64,000 nucleotides of DNA from Bolinopsis microptera (lineage: Eukaryota; Ctenophora; Tentaculata; Lobata; Bolinopsidae): the NCBI RefSeq assembly GCF_026151205.1, contig NC_087076.1:12004902-12068901 (forward strand). Reading direction: 5' to 3'. Within the stretch, counting starts at the first letter, position 1, and every line of letters begins with the position of its first letter. The notes beneath the pieces were generated by a model. The model had not been told where the DNA came from. It did no database searches and saw only the letters and a program-made list of their open reading frames with translations. Positions 1 through 11,500 of the stretch are shown here, piece after piece. The position numbers were made by a program, and so were the translations under genes.

Positions 1-510
1 TCCACAATAACACGTGACATGTCCACAATAACACGTGACATGTCCACAATAACACGTGACATGTCCACAATAACACGTGACATGTCCACAATAACACGTG
101 ACATGTCCACAATAACACGTGACATGTCCACAATAACACGTGACATGTCCACAATAACACGTGACATGTCCACAATAACACGTGATATGTCCACAATAAC
201 ACGTGACATGTCCACAATAACACGTGACACATCCCCAATAACACGTGAAATATCCCCAATAACACGTGACATGTCCACAATAACACGTGACATGTCCACA
301 ATAACACGTGACATGTCCCCAATAACACGTGACATGTCCACAATAACACGGGACATGTCCCCAATAACACGTGACATGTCCACAATAACACGTGACATGT
401 CCACAATAACACGTGACATGTCCACAATAACACGTGACATGTCCACAATAACACGTGACATGTCCACAATAACACGTGAAACATCCACAATAACACGTGA
501 CATGTTCCCA
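1..510 (+). repeat. 21-bp minisatellite ending at a splice acceptor
   Basis: About 24 copies of a 21-bp unit (acatgtccacaataacacgtg) run from the window edge to the acceptor of the next exon. Units are nearly identical, with scattered C/A changes. Because 21 is a multiple of three, the array reads as an open heptapeptide repeat (MSTITRD); this is a translation artefact, not evidence of a protein. The last unit is changed so that it ends in ttcccag, which serves as the acceptor of the exon starting at 512. Every unit contains the E-box core CACGTG. Confidence 0.9.
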
Positions 511-511
511 G

Positions 512-718
512 ATAGAGAAGCACCTGTGTGAGGAGGAGGATATGTACGAGAGAGTGGGTTCCACCTACTGCCACTCCATCCTGTCCCAGGTAACCGAGTA
601 CCAGGGTCTCATGAAGTCCTGTTACCCGGACAGTGGGGTTCAGTTCGAGTTCAGAGAGGAGGACATCAGGAGGTTGTTCGATGTTAGGATTAGTCAGAAG
701 AAGGGGAGCAGTGTGTAG
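512..718 (+). CDS. Terminal exon of an unrecognised gene
   Basis: The last coding exon of a + strand gene whose earlier exons lie left of the window. It follows the acceptor ttcccag and reads in phase 0 for 68 codons to TAG at 716-718. The peptide starts IEKHLCEEEDMYERVGSTYC and ends in a basic-polar tail (ISQKKGSSV). It is rich in charged residues, predicted helical, with three Cys and no transmembrane segment. Base composition (G+C-rich codons) contrasts with the A+T-rich flanks, as in the other real exons here. An AATAAA follows at 916. I do not recognise the family. Confidence 0.6.
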   Translation: MEKHLCEEEDMYERVGSTYCHSILSQVTEYQGLMKSCYPDSGVQFEFREEDIRRLFDVRISQKKGSSV

Positions 719-779
719 GTGTAGGTGCAGTGTGTAGGTGAGCAGTTAGTGAGACTCAACTCCTTCAACAAAGTGTCAA

Positions 780-862
780 GGTACTGTTCGTCATGTGGTC
801 ACGTGGTTACGTGGTTACGTGGTTACGTGGTTACGTGGTCACGTGGTTACGTGGTCACGTGT
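780..862 (+). repeat. Short (acgtggtt)n repeat in the 3' flank
   Basis: About nine imperfect copies of acgtggtt/acgtggtc just downstream of the stop codon of the preceding exon. Some copies create CACGTG. The stop region itself is also partly duplicated (gtgtgtaggtg appears twice at 710-745). Confidence 0.8.
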
Positions 863-915
863 TACTCATCCAGGTAGCTGGAGACGAGGATCCTCTTTCT
901 ACCGGGTAAATTCTT

Positions 916-921
916 AATAAA
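916..921 (+). terminator. Polyadenylation signal AATAAA
   Basis: AATAAA about 200 bp downstream of the TAG at 716-718, the expected distance for the 3' end of that gene. The 922-1490 interval beyond it is A+T-rich and holds no recognisable gene. Confidence 0.5.
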
Positions 922-1499
922 GCGGGGGTTTGAGTATTGTGAGCAGCACTTTATCAACAGTTTCAAACATTTTCCAGCAACGGATACTTCTTTTTAACAG
1001 TTGAACTTTTGAAGCATTTTACTAGTTGTTTGCATGATATTAGTTTTAAAATAAAGCAGATTTTAAGCATTGTGAAATTGTTAGCATGGCACCTCAGAAT
1101 GCCATTTTACTAGGAATTAAGATGTGTTGATAATTACAATAATTAAATGGGGAAATTATATTTCATCATAACAATATTTTGAAGAATTCATGTCTCATGA
1201 CCTTAATTCAAAACTTTCATATTTTATTCTTTTAAACCTCAGATTTATCAGAAAATTGTATTTTTGTTATAATTTTATTCATGATTTAGACGTGAAACAT
1301 ATGATATTATTTTTGTATTGTATTTTAATGTCTGTGATAAATGTAATTGTACATGTTTCCTCTTTTTGATTCGTTGATCTAACCGTTTTTGTGACTTTTA
1401 CTCGCAAACTACATCGAAAATTTAAGCAATGCATCTCCTTTTATCTGATTGTATCCACAATTTGAAGCTCTTTAAAACCTGATAATTTGTTGGGCACCC

Positions 1500-1618
1500 A
1501 AACCACCCCACCCCACCCACCCAACCCCACCCCACCCCACCCCACCCAACCCCACCCCACCCCACCCACCCAACCCCACCCCACCCCACCCCACCCCACC
1601 CCACCCCACCCCACCCCA
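1500..1618 (+). repeat. (CCCCA)n-type C-rich satellite
   Basis: Run of ccccacccca/ccccacccaa units, all pyrimidine plus A on the + strand and G-rich (GGGGTGGG) on the - strand. The open frames on both strands here are low-complexity artefacts. It sits directly 5' of a reverse-transcriptase remnant. Confidence 0.9.
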
Positions 1619-1740
1619 GCAAAACCTGCTCATAATCATGATAATGTTTACACTTCTGCTCAAGTGGTTATCTCCATTGACCTTAGTTTCCTTTTTCAGA
1701 TTGAATGGCTGTATTCATTTAGCGAAGTTTTCTGAAAAGA

Positions 1741-2347
1741 AACACCAAGAGATGTCAAGGGATCTCTCTTGGTCCCCTCACATACGAGCCATTGCTGATA
1801 AAGCTCGCCAAAAAGCATCATGGGTTCTCAGTGTATTTCACACACGATCTCACTCTATCATGCTGACGCTATACAAGTCAATGGTTCGAAGTCTGATTGA
1901 ATACTGCCGTCCACAGATATGGCATCCCTCAAAAATCAGCGTTATCCTTGAGAACTGGAGAGTGTACAGAAAGTATTCACCGCCAGAATATCAGGACTGC
2001 GCGATCTCCACTACTGGGATCGCCTGGTCTATCTATCTCTGATGTCTCTTCAACGAAGGCGGGAGCGATTCATCATTCTCCATTATATGTGGAACCAGTT
2101 CAACAGCAAATCTCACCTTGTTTGACAACTCATTTGCAGTTCAGGGACCTAAATTGTGGAATGCAATCCCCTCCATCTGAATGTCATTGAAGATCTAAAG
2201 CTATTCAAAGATAAGCTCACAAAGTTTATGTTGTCTCTCCCTGATAAGCCGCCGATCAGGGGATATACTCCTCCAAATACGAACTCTCTGCTGTGCTGGC
2301 GCAACGAGCGAGACTTTCCTTCGCTATGGGGTGGTCAGAAGATGTGA
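1741..2347 (+). mobile_element. Non-LTR retrotransposon remnant (RT C-terminal part)
   Basis: Three overlapping frames together give the segment following the palm of a CR1/Jockey-group reverse transcriptase: LSWSPHIRAIADKARQKASW, then MLTLYKSMVRSLIEYC, then a QRRRERF stretch, and finally a tail with LSLPDKPPIRGYTPPNTNSL. Several frameshifts separate the blocks and the YADD catalytic motif is not present in this fragment, so it is a dead 3' fragment. The same blocks recur in better condition at 54850-56034. Assignment to the CR1/Jockey group is from the general motif pattern, not from a search. Confidence 0.8.
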
Positions 2348-2783
2348 TGGCACCGTAAAGTTTTGACGAAACTCAAGTAGGTGAGACCTTGTTAATAGTG
2401 CTAATGTAGGCTTGTTAGCTTGTTAGCAAGAGAGTGGTGGAATATTCTCTTAGGAATTCAGAAAATGTAACCTGAACAAACTTCTCCTTGTCTGGTCAGT
2501 GCAGAACTGCTGTTAAATAAATCCTCTATGAGGAAAATAAGTGAACAAATAGCACAAGTTTCACAGTTTCATCGAAGCAGGATTTGGATTAGTCTTAACA
2601 GTTAATATTTAACTGGATCCGATCTGTTTCATCAAATACCTGATCGAGTTTCATTTGCTGAATGTTTTAATTTGCCTTGATTTGACCAGTAAAATGAACA
2701 TTTTATTTAGATTTATGCAGAATAGTTTGAGTACTTTGAGTACTTTGAGTAGGTTTGGCTGGGATCTCTTCAGGACAACGGTA

Positions 2784-3330
2784 TCAAGTACGTCCTCCTA
2801 TGACTCCACTGGGGTCTTTTTGTAAGTACCATTCCAAGAGTGAGTTGTTGTTAGTAGAGGTGTATTCTTTAGTCGGAGGCGTGTCGGCGAATTCTTTAAG
2901 GAATTTAGCCAGTGACGATTTTAACGGGTCCAAAGTAGTGATGGAATTTATTTCTTTGGGAAGAAGATTCCACAGCTGTGCCGCTTTCACTCCAAACGAG
3001 TTTTCATAGTGAGTTGCCACAGAGCGCTGTGATTTGTTGTTCAGTGCCGGTACAGTGGCTTTTATTCCATGTCGGGGGTTGTTTTTGAACAGTATGACAA
3101 TATCATTTGGGGCCAGGCCATTGAGAATTTTCCATGTTTGGATAAAGATGTACCTTTCTCGACGTCTCTGCAATGATATGATATTGAGTTTCGTGAGACG
3201 TTCCCAGTAGTCTAAACCACTGCATCCGTTAATGCGTCGGGTATATTGTCGTTGAACGTTTTCTATAGCCTCTATGTCCATGGTCTTGGCTGCATCCCAG
3301 ACAGGGCAGCAATATTCTATCAAATATTTT
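2784..3330 (-). mobile_element. Non-LTR retrotransposon remnant (RT C-terminus)
   Basis: An open - strand frame encodes the reverse-transcriptase C-terminal segment: LIEYCCPVWDAAK, ENVQRQYTRRINGC, LQRRRERYIFIQTWKILNGL, a GIKATVPALNNKSQRS block, LWNLLPKEINS, and an end in DTPPTKEYT. It is closely related in order and sequence to the element at 54850-56034. It is intact over about 180 codons but lacks the catalytic palm. Upstream it degenerates into an AT-rich tandem repeat, so it is 5'-truncated, as is usual for such elements. Confidence 0.85.
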
Positions 3331-3405
3331 ATCAAATATTTTATCAAATAATTTATCAAATATTTTATCAAATAATTTATCTAATATTTTATCAAATATT
3401 TCGGA
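3312..3405 (+). repeat. AT-rich tandem repeat (tatcaaatatt)n
   Basis: About eight imperfect copies of tatcaaatattttatcaaataattta-like units immediately beyond the 5' truncation point of the adjacent reverse-transcriptase fragment. No coding signal. Confidence 0.8.
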
Positions 3406-4312
3406 TTGTTTCTCCATGATTACTGGCATTTTTTTAAAATTGTAGTACATCTGTTGAATGTTAAAAACGACCCTTTTTAATCAGGTTATTATAAAAGTGG
3501 GCATTATAAAAGTAGACATTTATAAAAGTGTTATATTACAATTAAAGTGTATTTAATTTATAACCCGGTTTTATATTTTATATATTAAATCTTCATTTAA
3601 CATTTATTTAATTTTACTAAACATTCTAAATTCTATTACAATTTTACAACAATCTGTCGAATCGACTATATTATATACAGTACTAGAAACCCGCTAGTCG
3701 AAAGCTTTGTTCGAGGAAATTTTAAAAATCAGTTATGTTTTAATTTCTCTTCATCATACAGCTCTGTTATACAGTAGACATAATGGAATTTATTTAACAA
3801 TGGCGACAGCGTTGTTAGTATTCGGATTCCCAAAACGATACTTTTTACCGCATCAAAAAATACCAATCACAACCAAAGTTATGAATATAAGTCATAGCGT
3901 GAGCGTAAATGTGAGCTAGTTTTGAAATTATGACGTAGCATACAGCATAACAACGCGCGTTGTTAAGATGTTCTTGCTCGCGCACGTGCATTTTAACGTT
4001 GCTACGCAACAGCGCAGTAAACCTTTGCTAAAATAACGACATTATTCTAACGGTTATTTTACCTCACTTCCGACGTTAATTATAAAAAATCTAAAGCCTA
4101 AATCAAAATTCTAAGAATGCTATAGCCTATTCCTATCCTTTTTCTACAACCCTGCTAAAAATGGCGAGGTTTCAACTCCATTTGCGAGCTGGGTTTGGCA
4201 TCACCAGAGGATCATTTTGAGGTCGATTTTCGGTGTTTTTTCTTCTATGTCCCCGTTGCCGGGGAAATTTCGTCAAGTTTAAAATATAATATAGATATAT
4301 AGATATATATTA

Positions 4313-4619
4313 TCTCTACTATAATTCAAAGAATTGTTTCTGTATGTCTGTACGACCGCCCACGTGCAAATTAGGCGAGAAATAGGAATTTAGGTAACAA
4401 CCAAAACGTTCCATAGCAACGGTGTTTTAATGCACACATGCACGTGCAAAGATTGTTTTAACGTCATTTTGATCGGTTTTGTGGTAATTACGTTGTGTTC
4501 AGTGCGAGCTACATTTTTATCGGCTGTATCTTCGGTGGGGATGAATACTTTTTGAAACGATTTGAACTTACTTCCAAAGAATACTATTAGGTTCCTCCCT
4601 GTTACCACGGGTTTTCTAG
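4313..4619 (+). mobile_element. Helitron-like non-autonomous element, copy A
   Basis: A 307-bp segment begins TCTCTACTATAATTC, directly after an A, and ends CTAG followed by T. That is the A|TC...CTRR|T arrangement expected of a Helitron insertion. Just before CTAG is a short GC hairpin (CCC-T-GT / TACC / ACGGG) and a T-rich spacer. A second, diverged copy of nearly the same length and with the same ends lies at 5628-5938. No terminal inverted repeats and no target duplication are seen, also as expected. No Rep/helicase coding sequence is present, so it would be non-autonomous. Confidence 0.6.
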
Positions 4620-4745
4620 TCATATATAAAAATACGTTTGACCAACATAAAAGTATTCATAATAAATATAAGTAATATAAGTACTAAATTCTCCGAATTT
4701 GTATCAAATAGGTAAATGTGCAGTATTTTAATTGTGATACTTCAG

Positions 4746-5239
4746 GTCTAAAGCTAAAGTCGGCAGTCGCAGAGTTAACCCCCACAAAGGTTACACAAGG
4801 AGAAACACTTATTGGCAACGAGGAAAAATTTGCAGCAACACATGCAATCGATAAAGACCTCTCAACTATGGCAGCTACAAAGGCTGATAACGGAGCAGGC
4901 TGGATAAAGTTAGAGTTTGATGGAACCTACTTTATCCACAAGGTCCTTATCTACCACCAATTTTAAACCAACTGGTACCAAAACCGTCCTGAAAGTCAAT
5001 GGTGTGCAGAGAATGAAGCTCAGTTTAAGATGTGTGTGGATGATCATAACGAAGTAGATGTGTCAGTGTACCAAGGAGAGGTAAAACAGAGCTCCTGCGG
5101 GACACTTCAACTAACATACGGACTAGAGCAGGCAGACCAGATCTACACACTGATCTGTGACACTGACGGGGACACTGTAAAGCTCAGCAAGAGTATAGGG
5201 AACATAAATGTAGCTGAAGTTGTTGTAACAGGTGAATAA
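4746..5239 (+). pseudogene. Discoidin/F-type-lectin-like domain exon with in-frame stop
   Basis: After a good acceptor (tgatacttcag) one reading frame encodes an F5/8-type-C (discoidin/fucolectin)-like beta domain: an A-x-HAIDKDLST segment, GWIKLEFDGTYFIHKVLIYH, a WCAENEAQFKMCVDD block, and an end NINVAEVVVTGE-stop. The frame is interrupted once, by TAA at 4964-4966, and resumes in the same frame directly after it, so a single base change explains the break. No frameshift was seen. Upstream exons were not found. It is most simply a recently disabled gene; a sequencing error or a readthrough codon cannot be excluded. Related lectin-like genes occur at 21.5-23.3 kb. Confidence 0.55.
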
Positions 5240-5242
5240 ATT

Positions 5243-5500
5243 CAGCTATTTGTTTCCATTAGAATCTGTCTTCACTGAGTCTATTCAGAAACAATGAAAA
5301 ATTTGAATAAAAGAACTATCAAATCATGAGACTCAAAAACACTACACGAATCCACCAGGTGAATTGTATTAAAGAGAAACAAATTTGACCAAAACCCATA
5401 ATCATGGGTAGAGTGGACCGCTGCCAATGTCTCTCTTTTCCAACGAAAAGGAAATGATATTAATTTGATTGACCGCGTCTGCAAAATATGCAAGATGATA
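5243..5500. repeat. Dispersed repeat, three copies in the window
   Basis: The stretch from cagctatttgtttccattag through the caccaggtg region recurs at 60958-61050 (direct) and in inverted orientation at about 60230-60320. The 60.9-kb copy carries a nested MITE. No coding potential. Confidence 0.65.
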
Positions 5501-5627
5501 CGAGAATGAAATCGGTCGCTCTATTTTCTCATTCATTCACGGCTTACGAATTGTAATAAGTTTCGATTAATTAAATCAATCACATGCTGTAAAAATCTCT
5601 TTGGGTTGCGTTCGGGTCGACACCTAG

Positions 5628-5938
5628 TTTCTACTATAATTCAGAGAATTCCCTTTGTACACTGTACGTACGACCGCCCACGTGCAAATTAGATGAAAAA
5701 TATGAATTTGCTTAGTAACTGCATGGTAACGAGGGTTATTAAGTTATTACACGCACGTGCACGTGCAATGATTGTTTTAACGTCATTTTGATTGGTTTTG
5801 TTGATAATACAATTTGTTTAGTACGAGCAACATTTTAATTGGCTGTATCTTCAGTTGTGTAGGATAATTTTTGACGCAATTTAAACTTACTAACAAAAAA
5901 TTCTATTAGCTTTCTCCCTGTGACCACGGGTTTTCTAG
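5628..5938 (+). mobile_element. Helitron-like non-autonomous element, copy B
   Basis: It begins TTTCTACTATAATTC and ends CCCTGTGACCACGGG, a T-run, then CTAG followed by T. The 311-bp length and the internal blocks (cgaccgcccacgtgcaaatta, gttttaacgtcattttga) match copy A at 4313-4619. The 5' end has lost the exact TC start, so this copy looks older. Same caveats as copy A. Confidence 0.6.
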
Positions 5939-6203
5939 TATATATATATTTTCCAGATTTTTCTTCAGTGCATTGGCTAAGTGTGTTATAAATGCTAGAA
6001 TTTATTCATTTATTTTATTGTTGTTTAATGTAATCTAAGTTTAAACGCCAATATTATTCGTCTCAATAATCCTACCTATATATTGAATATTACTGAATAT
6101 AATAGCATGATGTATAATTAGCTTCATCATCCTTCATGAATATATTGAATACGATTAAATTTAATTATCTAGGATAGCACAGAAGAAAACTGGTGGCTGA
6201 GAG

Positions 6204-7022
6204 ATGTTTCGAGCTCTCAGCATTACACAATGTACCTCCAGGATTCTACTACAACCAACCAGAAACTTGTCTGATACTTCTAAACTAATCGTGTTTGACA
6301 AGGATGGCACATTACTTTCATTCGACAAACCATGGTTGGCATGGTGCCAACGCTTAAAAGCTGGGTTAGCAGAGGCATCTGCTTTGGCAGTAGAACGAGA
6401 CATTAGCAAGATTTTAAAAAACATGGGTGTTGACCTAAATAACGGTAAGATTGGTTTAGGAACGTTTGCGGAATGCAGCCAACGAGAGGTACGCAAGGAA
6501 CTAACAGAAGGGTTTAACGCAACTCTACAACGCATCAGTGAGGACACCGACCTGAAAAACAATATCATAGACTCGTGTAGACGTGAGGGAGATGGTAAAT
6601 TCCCCTTGACTGACGTGCGGGGTTTATTTGAGGGTCTGAAAGAGAGAGACTATTCTATTGTACTGGCTACAGCAGACTGTGACAAAGGAGTGGACATGTT
6701 TATGGACGATAACTCCATCAGGGAGCAGGTAGACTTTGTAATGTGTGCCACCAACTACGAGGAGTTCCCACCTAAACCGAACAAGCTGTCAGCAGAGAAG
6801 CTGTGTGCTCAGTTTGCAGTGGAGAGTAAGAACGTGGTGATGGTGGGAGACACGCCCACAGACATGCAGTTTGGGGTGAACGGAGGGTATGGGCTGGTGG
6901 TGGGGGTTACTACGGGGGTCGGGTCTGCGGAGGATCTGGACAGTGCTGGAGCACATGTTGTGTTGGGGGATCTGTCTGAGCTTATCCATGTTTTGGAAGA
7001 GTTTCATGTCGAGAACTCCTAA
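6204..7022 (+). CDS. HAD-superfamily phosphatase, probably mitochondrial
   Basis: Single-exon gene of 272 aa. The haloacid-dehalogenase fold motifs are all present: motif I DKDGT with Asp32 (nucleophile) and Asp34; motif II Thr156 in LATAD; motif III Lys191 in PPKPN; motif IV GDTPTD with Asp216 and Asp220. The insert between motifs I and II is alpha-helical and about 115 residues, as in the phosphoglycolate-phosphatase-like (subfamily IA) group. Residues 1-22 (MFRALSITQCTSRILLQPTR..) are Arg-rich with no acidic residue and look like a mitochondrial presequence, which supports this first ATG. The likely reaction is Mg-dependent hydrolysis of a small phosphate ester; the substrate cannot be read from the sequence. 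An AATAAA follows at 7223. Confidence 0.85.
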   Translation: MFRALSITQCTSRILLQPTRNLSDTSKLIVFDKDGTLLSFDKPWLAWCQRLKAGLAEASALAVERDISKILKNMGVDLNNGKIGLGTFAECSQREVRKELTEGFNATLQRISEDTDLKNNIIDSCRREGDGKFPLTDVRGLFEGLKERDYSIVLATADCDKGVDMFMDDNSIREQVDFVMCATNYEEFPPKPNKLSAEKLCAQFAVESKNVVMVGDTPTDMQFGVNGGYGLVVGVTTGVGSAEDLDSAGAHVVLGDLSELIHVLEEFHVENS

Positions 7023-7222
7023 ACAGTGTGGACACTATTATTCGTTTGTCAAAATGGTGAGCAGAGATTGTTCTGATTCATGAACCATTCAGAGTTTTCA
7101 GATTTGTTGTGATGACCGCCTTTTTACATTATCACAGGTTAGGTACATTATAATATTATGATGTTTGTATTAGTATGATGTTGATAGAACATGTAAAACT
7201 TAATTAAAAACTTAATTTTATA

Positions 7223-7228
7223 AATAAA
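7223..7228 (+). terminator. Polyadenylation signal of the HAD gene
   Basis: AATAAA about 200 bp after the TAA at 7020-7022. Nothing recognisable as a gene lies between here and 8528; the interval holds a short G run (about 7884-7896) and A+T-rich sequence. Confidence 0.5.
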
Positions 7229-8527
7229 AACCATATGAAATATAATTATAAGGTTTGTAATTTGGATTAGTTTAAATCTTGTTACGAGATGTTACAGATT
7301 TGCTGTCTACCCCGTGACATAGTAATTTATTATATAGCTACTTGGTCTGATGTATAAAAATGCTGATTTGATTTGTAAAATAAATACATTTTATTATATT
7401 TTAACCGTGGACACACCACGCACGACTTTCTCTACAATGTAGTTGTACCATGATAATTATCTCGTATAATGATAATTGTAAATAACGTTAAAATCTGAAA
7501 TTTTTAATGGATATCAGCATCTTAAACAAAATTTATATGCCAATTAAAGATGTACGCCGCGTATTTAAAACCATAGAGGGGTCCAAATTCGCAAAATGCT
7601 GGTTGCTATGCGTGTAATTAAATAACACATGATTGGTGTGCAGCAAAACAGACGCCTCCTACACACAGAGTTATAGGTGAGTGGTCTATATTGCAAAGGA
7701 GCAGACTTATTCCATCCCCCTAGCGCCATATATGCAATCTTTTCGCCAACCGGCAATGGTGGGGAACAAAATTATTATTTTCTTACATATTGTATTGGTC
7801 GTTAAAAAAACGACTACCCCAAACCAACGATCTACTAAGTGACCGTCTGTGTCTTGACATTAAAGGGGGCAGGTGCAGGGGCAGGGGGGGGGGGGGTGTC
7901 TTCACGAAAATTTACTCGAAATTGACTTTTTAGTTATTCTTAATAGAAGGGAGTAATATCTATCAGCTGTTTTTGATCCCATCGATATGATGTTCCTTAC
8001 CGAATTTATTGCTGGTCTAAGGTCAGCGCTTACGATAGTTCTGTTGAAAATGGTGACCTATCTGTATGTAAATCTTAATTAAAAATGGAAGTCTCAGCAA
8101 TTTCAAAACATTTTTTGTTGTTGTTGGGGACCGGCCCGAAGTACCAGCCCAATGTTTACTCAAAAATATATATAATAAGTGTTATTAATTCAAAGTCAAA
8201 AACTCACACAAGATAAGATATTATTGAAACAATTAAAATGGAGCTTATCGAACAAAACACAGATAAATTTGCCTTTAGTAAAGTTGAAATTATCATATAA
8301 ATGCACTTTTGGAGTTGTTAGGTTGTTAGAGTGGAAACAGGTGCATAGCTACAGCTAGCTAGAAATTCCAAAATGTTGTTTTTACGACTGTTATCAGTCG
8401 CATAGCATCATGCTATTAATTATTTTATAATTAATAATTCAATAACCTCACTATTCTGTAGGTTACCCTGTATGACAGTAGTTATGTAGTGACTCTATAG
8501 TAGTAGTCTATTGGGTGTTTGGTTGTC

Positions 8528-11500
8528 ATGGTGACACGGACACGCCCTTCAGACGTTGAAAGGCTCCTCCCTGATGATTCAGACAGTGATTACGGTAATT
8601 TAGATAATTACTTGATAATTACTTAATTTAGATATATACACTCACTCATTGTCTTGATACAATTACACAATTACACAATGATTCTTCCTTAATCCTATTT
8701 ACATAAGATACGCCATATTATTATTTAGCGCTCATTAAAGTTGTGATTTACCTTACTCGGGATTATTATGACCGGGATAAAGTGGCGGGTTTAGGGTAAT
8801 TTCACCATATTTTTCCCGAACCACATTTTCACCGGTCGTTAATAAACCCGCCGACTCAGCTTTTAGGGTTCCCAAGGGGTATGGGTGCTCATATTTTAAT
8901 CGTTGTCTTATATTCACTAAAGAAGCCTATTGGAACACTTGTTGTAGGTTTTTCGACTTCATTTGGCTAAAATTGCAAAAAATTCACCTTTTTGCCCAAT
9001 TCTTGTCATATATCCTTATTGTCAAAGTTGATTTAAATAGGCCAATTTTTAATTTCTTAGGTATTGACTATCTCTACATAATGAAATAGGACTCAAAGTA
9101 AAAGTAAAAGTTAAATTAAAACTTGAATTAATTAAAACTGTCAATAACATGAATCAGTTTCATCAGTCATTTATTCATAATTCTAAACAATGTGAACGAT
9201 GCATTCTTTCGAAGATTTTCTACAAATTGAGGCATAATGGTTATTTGATACACTACTTTCAACAATTATTGATAATTCGACTTGTTTCACAAGTTTTAGC
9301 AATGCGAAAATTTCTAAACTTGCTTATCTCTAATAAGGAAATTTACATCTGAGACCAAATTTTTGAATCTAAAATTGAAAGGTTGGACACCGGTAAAATG
9401 GCGACCGGGAAAATGTGGTGGGTTTTGAGCAATTTCGCCATATTTTTCCCGAACCATATTTTAACCGGTCGTTAATAAACCCGTCGTAATAATCCCGAGT
9501 AAGGTATATCTATAATTCGATGTATTGGGTCCAATTAATTGCAGACATAGTTGACTATTATGTGTTTATCGTGTTTGGGTGCTCATCTTATTTGACAGAT
9601 GGGGGCGATATTTTGAACGATTCTATTTAATATTCATTGACACTTAAAATAGTGTCTCTTTCACAGAATCAGACATACCCCCGGTAACAAGTACAGAGGA
9701 TGAGTTCACAACTTACTTCACATCTGAGAAAGTAACCATACCTGATGAGGGGGTGAGTAATTAAGTAATTATGTAATTAATAATTAAGTTAATTATGTAA
9801 TTAATAATTAATTTAAATTGTGTTTTACTTAGTTAATAGATATATTTGTTATTATTTTTATTCCGTTAGTTCCAGTACAGAAAGACCGTACTATGTATCT
9901 CCTCGATAATATGTGTTCACTTATCTACACATTTAACTTCACGATACACTCTGAATAAAACCTTCATAAAAATTTGTTTAAAAACAAATTTCTAGTTGGC
10001 ATACAACAGTTGATTTATGTTTTATCAGCAGTAACGTCGGCCGTTTCAAATACTATAACTTTTTTAGTGGCCACAAGTGATTGTACAGCTTGTATAGCCT
10101 CACAATAGAAGCTAACATCTTAATTACTACAAATCATACAATTGTTATGAAAGTTACACTCATCCAATAAATAAATGGTCGATTTATTTATAACTTGAAA
10201 GATGTTATGTGAGCGTATTAGTATTAGTACAAAGTATTGCCTTTGCACTACAATACACTACAGTACACTACAATACACTATAATACACTATAATACACTA
10301 TAATACACTACAGTTCACTATAATACACTAATATTTACTACAATACACTACAATACACTACAATACACTACAATACACTACAATACACTACAATACACTA
10401 CAATACACTACAATACACTACAATACACTACAATACACTACAATACACTACAATACACTACAATACACTACAATACACTACAATACACTACAATACACTA
10501 CAATACACTACAATACACTACAATACACTATAATGCACTAATATTTACAGGACCCTGCTAAATTCAGCTGGAGCAAATTGTGGGCCTTCACAGGGCCAGG
10601 ATTTCTCATGAGTATAGCCTACCTGGACCCGGGGAATGTTGAGAGTGATTTACAAGCGGGGGCTGCTTCTGAGTACAAGGTAAGCTTATCGCCTTATCAG
10701 TTGTAGTCCAATTAGAGGTATTGCAGGGATTTCAACAACTTGAGGTTTTTTTAACCAACCTATTAGATGCTGATTTGAAATTTTGCTTTCGTTATTTTGG
10801 GCACGATATTGAATCGTTATCAATTAAATTTACGCATATGGTCCGAATATTGTACCCAATAATATAGTGGCTCTATCTTTCAGTTGTTGTGGGTGCTGCT
10901 CTTGTCAACTTTCGTTGGACTCTTACTGCAGGTTTGATCTTGATAAATTCTCTTTTAGTACATGTAATTTATTTCTCGTATTCCTAGTTAGACGATTTGT
11001 CGGTACATGAGTACATCATAAGGTCTGTTTTGTAAAACATACCTGTTTCAGAGGCTAGCAGCCAGATTGGGAGTTGTTACCGGTAAGCTATGATTAGCTT
11101 TGCCACTAAACGCTGTAGTTATTGCAAATGTTTGTGCGATTGTCAATTGTCATGTCTTCGAAGCCTCTTGTTGACCTCGTGGCGATGCTAGTGGCAGTCA
11201 ATCACTGCGCGCGCGAACTTCGTATGACATGCGCGCATGTTATAAAGAAGTTTCAGCAGTTTGGTCACGACCAAACTTTTCGATCATAACATACGTCAAC
11301 AATATTATATTTGTAAACAACAAAAAGATCCAAATAGTCACGAACGTGATCTAATCATGGACAGGGCACAATGCAATTAATCATATCCTCACCCTCGTGT
11401 AGGTAAACACCTAGCGGAAGTGTGCCGTGACGAGTACCCAAGAAAACCTCGCATTCTGCTTTGGATTATGGTAGAAATCGCCATAATCGGGAGTGACATG

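Noticed and set aside
19..531. 170-residue heptapeptide-repeat ORF
   Set aside because: It is the translation of a 21-bp minisatellite ending at an acceptor; only the sequence after 512 is exon-like.
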